DNA from: Croceimicrobium sp965228705
GTDB lineage: Bacteria; Bacteroidota; Bacteroidia; Flavobacteriales; Schleiferiaceae
NCBI RefSeq assembly: GCF_965228705.1
Contig: NZ_OZ245832.1
Location: 248,001 to 312,000 of the forward strand
Reading direction: 5' to 3'
DNA: 64,000 nucleotides
How positions within the stretch are numbered: the stretch's first letter is position 1; each line of letters begins with the position of its first letter. The position numbers were made by a program, and so were the translations under genes. Below are positions 55,401 through 63,604 of the stretch, piece after piece. The notes below the pieces were generated by a model. That model did not search any database. It was not told where the DNA came from and saw only the letters and a list, made by a program, of their open reading frames with translations.

Positions 55401-55873
55401 GAAACCAATTCATTCTCTATCTTGATGCGAGTGGAACCACAAATGCCACCAGTTATACCTGGGACTTTGGTAATGGGGTAACCGGCAGTGGTATGAAGGA
55501 TACCGTGGTATTCTTAGGAAATGGAACCTATACCGTAATACTAACTGCATCTAATGGTTGTGGTAGTGATACCGCCAGTTATCAGGTTTACGTAAATATT
55601 GGCTTGGGAGAGAATCCTTTAGCTAATCATTTGAACGTTTATCCGAACCCGGCTAACTACAAGGTTAATATTAGCTTTAAGGAAGTAGGAAGCGCGGATG
55701 TAGAGATTCGTTTACGTGATGCACAAGGTCGCGAAGTAATGTTTATTAGCGATCGAATGCAGAGCGGAACCTATAGTCAAGATATAGATGTGAGTGATTT
55801 GGCTCGCGGAATATATACAGTTGAAGTGAAGTCAGGCGGACTAACAGCTCACCGCCGATTGAGCCTGAACTAA
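49421..55873 (+). CDS. Giant T9SS surface protein B, paralogue of A with extra modules
   Basis: The 2150-residue protein starts at the ATG at 49421 (signal peptide RKLLLLCSYLAAISLYGQ). The frame is open from a TTG at 49394, but the signal peptide decides the start. Order: the shared N-terminal module, two FN3-like units, MAM-like jelly roll, FN3, jelly roll, FN3, a jelly roll of a different type (LPLNDGFENYTNGPTF, also in C but not in A), FN3, jelly roll, FN3, DTFGDGWNGG unit (about 1495-1600), FN3, jelly roll, FN3, PKD and T9SS domain (LNVYPNPANYKVNISF). Eight FN3-like and five jelly-roll units are counted. Two of its jelly rolls (53060-53625, 54510-55075) are internal duplicates. Likely a surface adhesin or gliding/biofilm factor; no enzyme signature is visible. 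Confidence 0.92.
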   Translation: MRKLLLLCSYLAAISLYGQGTITTSPPLTPNNGSNGISFRVESTSPIEITGLSNIFTNGASSATVWVRQGGVSSGGTPSVSTANGWSQVVVNAPLTGANSTALVNIPFGSVKIPVPSGGAVGIFIETTSGTTRYQTGTASDQVTFSDGTATVSVADSVAYGGGVPTPTNNPRRFLGSVTYALSVTGNCTPFTGFQIDSISGTAAKVNWTPGTGNTGYKLEYGPAGFTPGTGTVVNGTYPTSPVTPPVILSSLSASTSYDVYLEEYCNSGTDTVGFPTPQGFTTTKLCGAPTAFTESNLSSNTVDVSWSQAGSYNEAWVMWGPTGTTPGSSGWDVDTILSPTMMYTITGLSPSTGYDIYLATNCGGGNGVSDTVGPIQIVTPIQGPQGLTCTTGQAGLIFQDDFETQLGWTGDFGSGTTASNWNYHSGPTGSTATGPTGAHSGNTYLYTEVSGTPSGTNIEAISPRIDLSSSFNHAELSFWLHAYGANIDTIKVQVGGSVTGPWNTVFTRVGQVQTANADPWQQVGVNLDAYVGSAIYLRFMTVHGTSFNGDVSIDLVEVSSCQTCPFPSAPTLNYVSNDSAYFTWTGTGYDYDVNWGPRGFTQGSPSTVFDSTATTSIGLSGLNGNTAYDIYIRNDCSDSANGTSGWVGPITFVTLCNPLSAPYTNNFDSDSIDAPPICWDNFLVGGTNITFANADVEVPSGSYPPISPANAIRFYNYNTDTTWLISPQFSDLSAGDKRISFYAMTTTTATPNNLVVGTVASPGDHSSFVAIDTIDVQRNYAQYVVDLTTANGYNGTHEFVVLEHAGPDFRTYYIDDFVYEQIPACNPPLSSTLGVNYVTATTAEVFWGSGSDGDTTWIEWGLPGFTPGSTNLGRIAVSGAQDSALISGLSAETDYEFYIQDSCYGNGNSPYVGPGAFRTACAIVAPAILPLNDGFENYTNGPTFSANAFLCNPSYYWTFEPGNTNGRGRLQGNSAYYHNGLQAFTMDNSLYTNPSQTSYLTMTVDLSSYTTAGGINLSFFLMDHSNQNHPDNKVWVRGAPSDPWIEIVDLNTTVFGNFGSYDSIIDLDIMAPITSAGQSVGNSTQIRWGQNDFGSATSATCCYGYTIDDVSLTAVSCPNPSALGVTNLLDTTATMGWANSNSASQYQFWFGPQGFYQGTTTTTGTKFFTSSSSVTADTLSPTTCYEFLVRSVCSAGDTSNWVGPIQFCTTCPVGYAMPYFTDFENNSPGVATGTPPGWANCWTQQSASGATVRWEAEDASGSNENSLNTGPFLDNTLAPQSGGMYMYLETSTSGSYADLVSPGINLAGSTNPQIEFAYHMYGATINKLVILAENVTTGTITTLDSIVGQQQTAGSDPFNTHVTNVSSLASGSYRFIFRGYRGTSFTGDISIDDVWVMEAPTCPRPSGLMQDSANLNNITASWTSNGTGSSWEIEYGPAGFTPGSGTTVIATSNPYTITGLSSATAYDVYVREICGPGDTSLRVGPSLMNTTLCLASDQCWHDVDLEDTFGDGWNGGLVDVIQNGVVVATLGQSFTTGNLYQDSVLLCDLLNTVFVLQNAGGWPSEIGITVYTPWGTQAGQYVANGSTGQGDTLVAMTAQCNPPTCPQPTALVVNSVTGTTANVGWTAGGTGTAWEVEYSTGTFLPGAGTRVSATTNPFTITGLSGSTNYNFYVREICSPGDTSVWAGPMNFATACVTATAPYFTDFENIPIGTGTGTPATWGNCWYAETLNGATVRWESEDASGSNENSVGTGPFTDATMHPASGGTYMYIETSTSGTGPAELTSPTIDFSSLSQPELRFAYHMFGATINKLVIQAEDINGNRIAIDSLVGQQQTAQSDSFFIHTVDLSSLPQTTYAFVFQGYRGTSFTGDISIDDVSVDEQGSTGSSCPAPQNAIATNNVGCDSVEVDWMSATGGSIIEYGPAGFTPGTGTFTNVVTAPYTIYGLNPGTAYDIWVADICSGDTSNYAAINISTASGPLPVASIGSVTDTIIGNQFILYLDASGTTNATSYTWDFGNGVTGSGMKDTVVFLGNGTYTVILTASNGCGSDTASYQVYVNIGLGENPLANHLNVYPNPANYKVNISFKEVGSADVEIRLRDAQGREVMFISDRMQSGTYSQDIDVSDLARGIYTVEVKSGGLTAHRRLSLN

Positions 55874-55898
55874 TAGATTTTATCTAATGATTTTTTAA

Positions 55899-55925
55899 CC
55901 CCGGCCTTGTGTCGGGGTTTTTTTA
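55899..55925 (+). terminator. Rho-independent terminator after giant protein B gene
   Basis: CCCCGGC pairs with GTCGGGG (one G-T pair) across a CTTGT loop, followed by eight T residues. It closely matches the terminator after gene A, which suggests the terminator was duplicated with the gene. Confidence 0.9.
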
Positions 55926-55983
55926 TTGCTTGATGTTCAGTAAATTGAGGCACTATTATTCTGTATTAACCTATTTCATTACA

Positions 55984-58900
55984 ATGAGGAAACATCTACT
56001 AGCCTTAGGTGTCCTTGTCTCAGGCGCTCTGTTTGGCCAAGGAACCATCACGACGAGTCCGCCATTGACTCCCAACAATGGATCAAATGGAATTGCATTT
56101 CGAGTTGAAGCTACTTCACCGATTGAAATTACCGGATTAACCAATGTCTTTACCAGCGGTGCTACTAGTGCAACGGTTTGGGTCCGACAGGGAGGTGTTA
56201 CTCCCGGAGGAACACCAAGCATTACAAGCGCTAATGGTTGGTCACAAGTAGTAGTGAATGCTCCTATTACCGGAGCTAATAGTACTGCTTTGAATAATAT
56301 CCCCTTTGGTGGGGTTAAAATTCCTGTACCATCAGGAGGTGCCATCGGAATTTTTATTGAAGGAACTTCCGGAACTACCCGTTATCAAACCGGAACCAGT
56401 GCTGATCAGGTGATTTTTACCGACGGTACCGCTACGGTTAGTGTTGCGGATTCGGTAGCCTATGGTGGTCCTCCATCAAGTCCTTCCAACAATCCCCGAC
56501 GTTTTGTGGGAACTCTAACTTATGCCTTATCCGTTACCGGAAATTGTACTCCCTTTACTGGATTTGCAATCGACAGTATTAGTGGTACAGCCGCTAAAGT
56601 AAACTGGACTCCAGGTACCGGAAACACCGGCTACAAAATAGAGTACGGTCCAGTTGGCTTTACGCCAGGTACAGGTACTGTGGTTAGTGGAACCTATCCA
56701 ACATCTCCGGTAACTCCTCCGGTAGTATTAACTGGCTTAAGCCCCAATACCAATTACGATTTGTATCTGGAAGAGTACTGTAATACCGGTACTGACACAG
56801 TGGGCTTCCCAACGCCACAAGGTTTTACCACTACCAAATTATGTGGTGCTCCTACGGGTTTTGCGGAGTCTAACCTCACTTCCAACTCCGTTGATGTAAG
56901 CTGGTCGCAAGCCGGTTCTTATACGGAAGCCTGGCTTATGTGGGGTCCTGCGGGAACCGCTCCCGGTAGTGCCGGTTGGAATGTAGACACCATTATGTCG
57001 CCAACAATGACCCACACTATTCCGGGTTTAAGTCCATCCACCGCTTATGACATTTATTTGGCCACCAATTGTGGTGCGGTGAATGGAGTGTCTGATACTG
57101 TAGGACCACTTCAAGTTGTAACCCCAATTCAAGGTCCACAAGGATTTACCTGTTCAACCGGTCAGCCGGGATTAATCTTTCAGGATGATTTCGAAACACA
57201 ATTAGGTTGGACCGGCGATTTTGGAACTGGAACTACCGCTTCTAATTGGAATTATCATTCGGGTCCAACTGGATCCACCGCTACAGGTCCAACCGGGGCT
57301 CATAGCGGTACCAATTATTTATATACTGAGGTATCAGGTACCTCCAGTGGTACTAATATTGAGGCCATTTCACCTCGAATTGATTTAAGTACTTCATTTA
57401 ATAGTGCCGAGCTTTCTTTCTGGTTACATGCTTTTGGTGCTGATATCGATACCATCAAAGTACAGGTGGGTTTATCCGCTACAGGTCCATGGAATACCGT
57501 GTTTACCCGTGTTGGAGAAGTACAAACCGCCAATGCTGATCCCTGGCAACAGGTAGGAGTAAATTTGGATTCTTATGTTGGATCCGCTATCTACTTACGA
57601 TTCCTAACCGTACATGGCGCCAGCTTTAATGGTGATGTATCTATCGACTTGGTGGAAGTTACTTCCTGCCAAACCTGTCCATTCCCAGGAGCTCCATCCT
57701 TAACCTATATTTCCAATGATTCAGCCGCTTTCTCTTGGTCTGGTGTTGGCTATGACTATGATGTAAGCTGGGGCCCACGTGGCTTTAGTCAAGGTTCTTC
57801 TTCAGCAAGCTTAGATAGTACCACTACCAATAGTATTGGTCTTGGCGGTTTGAACGGTAACACCGCTTATGATATTTATATCCGTAACGATTGCTCAGAT
57901 TCAGCCAATGGAACCAGCGGCTGGGTAGGTCCCGTAACTTTTGTGACCCTATGTAATGCGCTTACTGCTCCTTACTTCAACAATTTTGATACGGATTCTA
58001 TTGATCAAGCTCCGATTTGTTGGGATAATGCATTAATCGGTGGAACCAGTACCACACTGCCCAATGCGGATGTGGAAGTACCTAGTACTACTTATCCTCC
58101 GATTTCTTCTCCAAACGTAGTTCGCTTCTACAATTACAATACCGATACTGCTTGGCTAATCACACCACAGTTTAGTGATTTAAGCGCAGGAGATAAGCGG
58201 ATTGTATTCTATGGAATGACTACCACTACTGCAAGCCCTAATCCTTTGGTGGTTGGTACGATTTCTAGTCCTGGAGATCGCTCAAGCTTTGTTCCCATTG
58301 ATACTATTGATTTGCAACGTAATTATGGGCAGTATGTAGTGGAATTGACTACGGCGAATGGCTATAATGGTACGCATGAATTCATTGTATTGGAAAATGC
58401 CGGACCTGATTTCCGTACTTATTACATTGATGATTTTGTGTACGAGCAAATTCCAGCATGTAATCCTCCATTGGTGAGTACCTTAGGTGTTAACTATGTA
58501 AGCTCAACAAGTGCTGAAGTAAGCTGGGGATCCGGTTCTACTGGTGATACGACCTGGATCGAATGGGGCTTACCAGGCTTTACCCCAGGATCTACTAATT
58601 TAGGTCGCATTGCTGTAACCGGTGCTCAAGACAGTGCATTGATCAGTGGTCTTACTGCTCAAACTACCTATGAATTCTATATTCAAGATAGTTGCTACGG
58701 GGTAGGTAATAGTCCTTATGTTGGACCATTGGCCTTTACTACTGCTTGTGCTATAACTTCACCAGCTGTATTGCCAATTAATGATGGCTTTGAGAATTAT
58801 TCTTCCGGCCCAACTTTCAGCAGCACGACCTTCCTTTGTAATCCAACTTATTATTGGACTTACGAGCCAGGAATTAGCAATAGTCGTGGAAGATTACAAG

Positions 58901-61900
58901 CGAACAGTGCATTCTACCGCAACGGTTTACAAGCCTTTACGCTGGATAATAGCATTTTTATAAACCCATCTGAAACTAGCTACTTGACTATGACAGTCGA
59001 TTTAAGTGGTTATACTTCGGCGGGTGGTGTAAACCTGAGTTTCTACTTAATGGATCATAGCAACCAAATCCATCCTGATAATAAAGTTTGGGTTCGCGGT
59101 GATCATTCCGATCCATGGGTTGAGGTTGTTGATTTGAATACCACCGTATTTGGAAACTTTGGTAGCTATGACTCTATCATCAATTTAGATATCAAGGCTC
59201 CATTAACTAATGCGGGTCAGAGCTTAGGTGCAAACACTCAGATTCGCTGGGGTCAAAATGACTTTGGTTCTGCTACCTCTGCTACTTGTTGTTATGGATA
59301 TACCATTGATGATGTATCCTTAACCGCTGTTGCTTGTCCGGATCCTACCGGTTTAAGCACAGCTGCCTTATTCGATACAACTGCTACCCTTACCTGGGCT
59401 AACAGTGGTGCCGCATCACAATATCAATACTGGTTTGGACCAGCAGGATTCTATCAAGGAACCACTACCACCGCAGGTCAGAAGGGCTTTACCAATAGTA
59501 GCTCTGTAGTTGTGGATACCTTAAGTGGTCAAACTTGTTATGAGTTCTTGGTACGTACCGTTTGTAGTGCCGGCGATAGCAGTGCCTGGGCTGGACCTTA
59601 TAGCTTCTGTACTCCTTGTTCGCCTATTAGTGCACCTTATTTTAATGATTTCGATAATCTGCCTCAGGGTAAAGATTTGGGATGCTTTAATAGTATCGAA
59701 GATCCATCCTTTGCCAGTTCGAATTTCTTAGGAGTAACCATTCAAACTTCAGCTACCTATCAACCGGTCTCATCACCGAATACGGTAGAGTTTGACAACA
59801 GTAGTTTAACAGCTTCTCCATTATTAATGGTTTCGCCTCCTACCTCAGATATGACGGCCGGAGATAAGCGCTTGCGTTTCTTCGCTCGTAGTACCTCGGT
59901 AGCCACTGTGCGTACCTTAATTGTGGGTACGATCTCTAATCCTACTGATGCCTCCACCTTCACGGCTATGGATACCTTGGTGATGACCTTAGGCATGACT
60001 GAGTACATTGTAGACCTTACCGCTGCAAATGGTTATAATGGAACCGACAATTACTTTGCCATTGCGCACGGTCAATTGCAAACCTTCCAGTATATCTATT
60101 TGGATGACTTAAACTATGAAACGATTCCAACCTGTGTGCGTCCAAATGCACTTACCGTTTCTGGTATTAGTCAAAATGCAGCTACTGTAAGCTGGACAAA
60201 TGCCAATGGTAATAGCTCTGCGAACTACGAAATGGAATATGGTATCGGTCCATTAGGAGATCCCGGAAATACCCGTATGCTCACCAGTAACAGCTCTGTT
60301 TCCTTAACAAGCCTTACGGCGGGAACCGGCTACTGTGTTTGGGTTCGTGAAATTTGTAGCCCTGGAGATACCAGTTTCTGGAGAGGGGCAGAGTGCTTTA
60401 GTACGCCATGCCCGGTGAGCTACAATGCTCCTTACTTTACCAATTTTGAAGGAATTAGTTTAGGTACTGCCACCGGAACTCCTGCGGGATGGGAAAACTG
60501 TTGGACACATAATACCGTATCCGGTACCGTACGTTGGGAGTCTGAAGATTCGGAAGGAGCCAATGAAAACTCTTTGGATACAGGTCCCTTTACTGATAAT
60601 ACCTTAGCTCCAGCATCAGGAGGTACATATATGTATTTGGAAACCTCAACTTCTGGCGGTCCGGCAGAATTAATTTCTCCCGGAATTGATATCTCTACCG
60701 TTACTAATCCAGAATTAGAATACCACTACCACATGTATGGTGCAACCATGAACAAACTGGTGGTGTATGCTGAAAATAGTTCTGGTACACGTACAGCAAT
60801 CGATAGTATTATCGGCCAGCAACAAACCGCAGGATCTGATCCTTTCTTACGCAGAAACGTATCCTTGGCTTCACTTACAGCGGGAGTGTACAATTTCATC
60901 TTTGAGGGCCATCGCGGTACTTCATTTACGGGTGATATTTCTATTGATGATGTAAGTGTACAACAAGGAGCTACTTGCCCTCGTCCATTGAACTTGAATG
61001 GAGATCCACAGACGACCACTTCAGCCATCGCTCGTTGGGGAAGTACCGCTCAGGCAACTTCGTACCAGGTACAATATGGTCCTACTGGCTTTAGTCCTGG
61101 TAGCGGAACATTTGCGGTTACCACTGCAGATTCTATTGTACTAAGCTTTGCATCGGCCAATAACCTATGCCAAGATGTATATGTACGTGCTATCTGTACT
61201 GCGGGTGATACCAGTGTATGGTTAGGTCCGGTTGCTATTTGTCCTGAAGAAGTTACTTGTGACAATATTGATCAGTACGATGCTTCATTAGAGCTTTACG
61301 ATCAATCGGCACTTTTTATTCCATGGGCCGGAAATGCTGGTGATGTAGAAATCATTACCACTCAATCCAGTTCTGCACCTAATGCAGTACATATCCATGA
61401 CCAAGGTCCAAATGGCTTTAGTGATTTAGTAGCTTATTTTGATACTATCTCTGCCGGAGCCTGGGAAATTAGTTTTGATATGTATGTTCCAACCGGAAAC
61501 GGAGCCTACTATAACATCCAGCAAAACCATATAGGTGGCGCAACTGGAAACTTATGGGGTGGGGAAATTTACTTCCTCGATAATGGTACCGCGGATGTGG
61601 TTTATACAACCGGATCTAATTTGGCAGGTACCTTTAATTATACCCAAGGCCAATGGATTACAGTAGGTACTGTGATTGACCTTGCCAATGATTCGATCTG
61701 GATTAAATTGAATGGTGTCAGTACCGGTGTTGGATATGCTTACTCGGCAGCTAATGCAGGTGGTCCATTGCAATTTAATGGTGTGAACTTCTACTCTGGA
61801 GTTCGACAAACCATGAACTATGATTGCGACTATTATTTCGACAATTTCTGTATCAATCCTTATGTTCCTGCCACTTGTCCTCCAATTACCGGATTGGCTT

Positions 61901-62658
61901 CTACTGCGAATATTGCATGTGATAGTGTTGAAATCGATTGGACCAGTGGTAGTGGAAACTCCGTTTTAGAATACGGTCCGAGTGGCTTTAGTCCGGGTAC
62001 CGGTACCATGGTGAATGTAACCAGCACTCCCTATGTTGTAAATAGCTTGAGTCCAGGTACGGCTTATGACTTCTATGTAGCCGATATTTGTGGAAACGAT
62101 ACCAGTGCTGCAGTTTCTATTACTGAAACCACGGCCAGCGGTCCCTTGCCTGTTGCAAGCTTTACCGTAAATGAGACCATTATTGGCAATACCATGCGAG
62201 TAATTGTTGATGCGAGTGCTAGTACGGGAGCAACATCCTATTCCTGGGATTTCAATAATGGAACAATGGGATCAGGTGTAATTGATACCAATACCTATTT
62301 AACCAATGGTACCTATACTGTTTACTTAACCGTTAGCAATGCTTGCGGATCAGTGACGGATTCGGCTACAGTATTGGTAAATATTGGCATTGATGAAAAC
62401 CCATTAGCGCAATCGCTGAATGTATATCCAAACCCAGCAAAAGATCGGGTTCGTATTAATTTCACAGAAGTAGGAAGTGCCGATGTTGAGATTTATTTAC
62501 GCGATGCTCAAGGGCGGGATGTATTACATCGCAGTGATCGCCTGGATGGTGGTCAGTATACAGGCGACTTAGACCTAAGTGGTTTAGCTAGCGGAGTATA
62601 TATGATCGAGATTCACTCTGGTGGATTAAGAGCACACCGTCGATTGACAATTCATTAA
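55984..62658 (+). CDS. Giant T9SS surface protein C, paralogue of A and B with a LamG-like unit
   Basis: The 2224-residue protein starts at the ATG at 55984 (signal peptide RKHLLALGVLVSGALFGQ). The frame is open from a TTG at 55909, but that lies in the terminator of gene B. The shared N-terminal module, FN3 and MAM-like units are as in A and B, and the LPINDGFENYSSGPTF unit is as in B. It lacks the DTFGDGWNGG unit. Two units are its own: a jelly roll starting APYFNDFDNLPQGKDLGCF (about 59620-60130) and a LamG-like unit (about 61255-61870, YDASLELYDQSALFIPWAG ... YYFDNFCINP). It ends with FN3, PKD (SYSWDFNNGTMGSG) and a type A T9SS domain (LNVYPNPAKDRVRINF). A glycan-binding role for the LamG-like unit is inference. 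Confidence 0.92.
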   Translation: MRKHLLALGVLVSGALFGQGTITTSPPLTPNNGSNGIAFRVEATSPIEITGLTNVFTSGATSATVWVRQGGVTPGGTPSITSANGWSQVVVNAPITGANSTALNNIPFGGVKIPVPSGGAIGIFIEGTSGTTRYQTGTSADQVIFTDGTATVSVADSVAYGGPPSSPSNNPRRFVGTLTYALSVTGNCTPFTGFAIDSISGTAAKVNWTPGTGNTGYKIEYGPVGFTPGTGTVVSGTYPTSPVTPPVVLTGLSPNTNYDLYLEEYCNTGTDTVGFPTPQGFTTTKLCGAPTGFAESNLTSNSVDVSWSQAGSYTEAWLMWGPAGTAPGSAGWNVDTIMSPTMTHTIPGLSPSTAYDIYLATNCGAVNGVSDTVGPLQVVTPIQGPQGFTCSTGQPGLIFQDDFETQLGWTGDFGTGTTASNWNYHSGPTGSTATGPTGAHSGTNYLYTEVSGTSSGTNIEAISPRIDLSTSFNSAELSFWLHAFGADIDTIKVQVGLSATGPWNTVFTRVGEVQTANADPWQQVGVNLDSYVGSAIYLRFLTVHGASFNGDVSIDLVEVTSCQTCPFPGAPSLTYISNDSAAFSWSGVGYDYDVSWGPRGFSQGSSSASLDSTTTNSIGLGGLNGNTAYDIYIRNDCSDSANGTSGWVGPVTFVTLCNALTAPYFNNFDTDSIDQAPICWDNALIGGTSTTLPNADVEVPSTTYPPISSPNVVRFYNYNTDTAWLITPQFSDLSAGDKRIVFYGMTTTTASPNPLVVGTISSPGDRSSFVPIDTIDLQRNYGQYVVELTTANGYNGTHEFIVLENAGPDFRTYYIDDFVYEQIPACNPPLVSTLGVNYVSSTSAEVSWGSGSTGDTTWIEWGLPGFTPGSTNLGRIAVTGAQDSALISGLTAQTTYEFYIQDSCYGVGNSPYVGPLAFTTACAITSPAVLPINDGFENYSSGPTFSSTTFLCNPTYYWTYEPGISNSRGRLQANSAFYRNGLQAFTLDNSIFINPSETSYLTMTVDLSGYTSAGGVNLSFYLMDHSNQIHPDNKVWVRGDHSDPWVEVVDLNTTVFGNFGSYDSIINLDIKAPLTNAGQSLGANTQIRWGQNDFGSATSATCCYGYTIDDVSLTAVACPDPTGLSTAALFDTTATLTWANSGAASQYQYWFGPAGFYQGTTTTAGQKGFTNSSSVVVDTLSGQTCYEFLVRTVCSAGDSSAWAGPYSFCTPCSPISAPYFNDFDNLPQGKDLGCFNSIEDPSFASSNFLGVTIQTSATYQPVSSPNTVEFDNSSLTASPLLMVSPPTSDMTAGDKRLRFFARSTSVATVRTLIVGTISNPTDASTFTAMDTLVMTLGMTEYIVDLTAANGYNGTDNYFAIAHGQLQTFQYIYLDDLNYETIPTCVRPNALTVSGISQNAATVSWTNANGNSSANYEMEYGIGPLGDPGNTRMLTSNSSVSLTSLTAGTGYCVWVREICSPGDTSFWRGAECFSTPCPVSYNAPYFTNFEGISLGTATGTPAGWENCWTHNTVSGTVRWESEDSEGANENSLDTGPFTDNTLAPASGGTYMYLETSTSGGPAELISPGIDISTVTNPELEYHYHMYGATMNKLVVYAENSSGTRTAIDSIIGQQQTAGSDPFLRRNVSLASLTAGVYNFIFEGHRGTSFTGDISIDDVSVQQGATCPRPLNLNGDPQTTTSAIARWGSTAQATSYQVQYGPTGFSPGSGTFAVTTADSIVLSFASANNLCQDVYVRAICTAGDTSVWLGPVAICPEEVTCDNIDQYDASLELYDQSALFIPWAGNAGDVEIITTQSSSAPNAVHIHDQGPNGFSDLVAYFDTISAGAWEISFDMYVPTGNGAYYNIQQNHIGGATGNLWGGEIYFLDNGTADVVYTTGSNLAGTFNYTQGQWITVGTVIDLANDSIWIKLNGVSTGVGYAYSAANAGGPLQFNGVNFYSGVRQTMNYDCDYYFDNFCINPYVPATCPPITGLASTANIACDSVEIDWTSGSGNSVLEYGPSGFSPGTGTMVNVTSTPYVVNSLSPGTAYDFYVADICGNDTSAAVSITETTASGPLPVASFTVNETIIGNTMRVIVDASASTGATSYSWDFNNGTMGSGVIDTNTYLTNGTYTVYLTVSNACGSVTDSATVLVNIGIDENPLAQSLNVYPNPAKDRVRINFTEVGSADVEIYLRDAQGRDVLHRSDRLDGGQYTGDLDLSGLASGVYMIEIHSGGLRAHRRLTIH

Positions 62659-62677
62659 TAGTCTTTAATTTTTAAAG

Positions 62678-62708
62678 AAAGTCCCGACCCTCGCGTCGGG
62701 ACTTTTTA
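62678..62708 (+). terminator. Rho-independent terminator after giant protein C gene
   Basis: AAGTCCCGAC pairs with GTCGGGACTT across CCTCGC, with a T-rich 3' side. The sequence differs from the terminators of A and B. Confidence 0.88.
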
Positions 62709-62714
62709 TTTTTG
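62707..62714 (+). promoter_or_regulatory. -7 promoter element of the Smr gene, overlapping the terminator
   Basis: TATTTTTG matches TAnnTTTG and sits in the T tract of the previous terminator, 4 bp before the ATG at 62719, so the mRNA may be leaderless. Confidence 0.45.
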
Positions 62715-62718
62715 CCCT

Positions 62719-63225
62719 ATGGCATTTAAGATTGGCGATATCGTTAGTTTCTTACACGAGGGAGGCACCGGAACCATTCTCAAGATGAAAGGTGATCAGG
62801 CGGAGGTAATGATGGATCATGGCTTTGAAGAGTGGATTCCACTGGCAGAGTTAGTTCCGAGAAAAGCCCTGAATATTGGTGAGGTGCAAGCAAAAGATCG
62901 CCCGCGCACTTCTTTGGAAAAGGGCAGAGCTAAAGCCAAAGCGGCAGAATTAATAGAGGCAGACCTTCACTTTGAGGCTTTGGTAGACTTTCCCAAAAAC
63001 TTCTCCTCTCATGAGAAATTGCAGATTCAATTGAACGAAGCGCGTAAAGCCATTGATAAGGCCCGTAGGGCGGGAGTGAAGAAAGTAGTGCTTATACATG
63101 GTGTGGGGCAAGGACGTTTGCGTGATGAAATCTATGCGATGCTCGAACGTATGGATCGAATAGTCTTTTATGATGCTTCATTTGCACGCTATGGAAAAGG
63201 AGCCACTGAAGTGGAGCTGCGCTAA
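62719..63225 (+). CDS. Smr-domain protein (MutS2 C-terminal-like nuclease domain)
   Basis: The 168-residue protein has an N-terminal barrel-like segment (FKIGDIVSFLHEGGTGTILKMKG) like the KOW/SH3-type domain before Smr in MutS2. A C-terminal Smr domain (about 78-168) carries the signature EADLHFEAL and HGVGQGRLRDEI, with the HGxG loop. Smr domains cleave or bind branched nucleic acids or collided ribosome mRNA. Here the ATPase part of MutS2 is absent, so it is a stand-alone Smr protein. It is separated from rnpB by only about 20 bp. Confidence 0.9.
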   Translation: MAFKIGDIVSFLHEGGTGTILKMKGDQAEVMMDHGFEEWIPLAELVPRKALNIGEVQAKDRPRTSLEKGRAKAKAAELIEADLHFEALVDFPKNFSSHEKLQIQLNEARKAIDKARRAGVKKVVLIHGVGQGRLRDEIYAMLERMDRIVFYDASFARYGKGATEVELR

Positions 63226-63233
63226 TTCTGATG

Positions 63234-63241
63234 TACCTTTG
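63234..63241 (+). promoter_or_regulatory. -7 promoter element of rnpB
   Basis: TACCTTTG matches TAnnTTTG and lies 4 bp before the predicted 5' end of the RNA, as expected for the -7 position. Confidence 0.6.
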
Positions 63242-63245
63242 CGGC

Positions 63246-63590
63246 AAACAGGCCGCCTTATCGCTTCGATGAAAGTCGGGGAGGAAAGTCCGGACAACAT
63301 AGAGCGCCGCGCTCCTTGAAAGGGGAGGAGAGAAGGAAGGAATTCCTCCTTTACAGATAGTGCCACAGAAAATAGACTGCCTCGATTTCGATTGGGGTGA
63401 GGGTGAAAAGGTGCGGTAAGAGCGCACCGCGCTGTTGGTGACAACAGTGGCAAGGTAAACCTCGCGGGTTGCAATACCATGTATACCGGGGCTTGAGCGC
63501 TGCTCGTGCGATCCCGGAGGGTAGGTAGCGTAGATAAATGATAAGGACTCCCCAGGGAGTACAGAATCCGGCTTACAGGCCTGTTTTATT
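63246..63590 (+). ncRNA. rnpB: RNase P RNA
   Basis: The catalytic RNA of RNase P, which trims the 5' leader of tRNA precursors. Diagnostic segments appear in order: GAGGAAAGTCCGGAC near the 5' end, GCCACAGAAAATA in the middle, GGTGAAAAGGTGCGGTAAGA, GGCAAGGTAAACC, and ACAGAATCCGGCTTACAGG near the 3' end. Helix P1 is formed by AAACAGGCC (63246-63254) and GGCCTGTTT (63578-63586). The size, about 345 nt, is normal for bacterial type A. The exact ends are estimated from P1 and the promoter. Confidence 0.95.
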
Positions 63591-63604
63591 TAGCTTGAGA
63601 TTAA

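Larger units (their letters stand above)
43782..62658 (+). repeat. Three-copy tandem gene array (A, B, C)
   Basis: The first 1.9 kb of coding sequence after the signal peptides is repeated in the same order at about 43782-45700, 49481-51390 and 56040-57950. The last 0.8 kb (FN3, PKD and sorting domain) is also shared. DNA similarity is high but not identical. The central modules differ. All three point the same way, as expected from tandem gene duplication followed by shuffling of the middle units. Confidence 0.85.

Noticed and set aside
55909..55983. Upstream extension of giant protein C from a TTG at 55909
   Set aside because: The extension starts inside the terminator hairpin of gene B and would bury the signal peptide; the ATG at 55984 is better.
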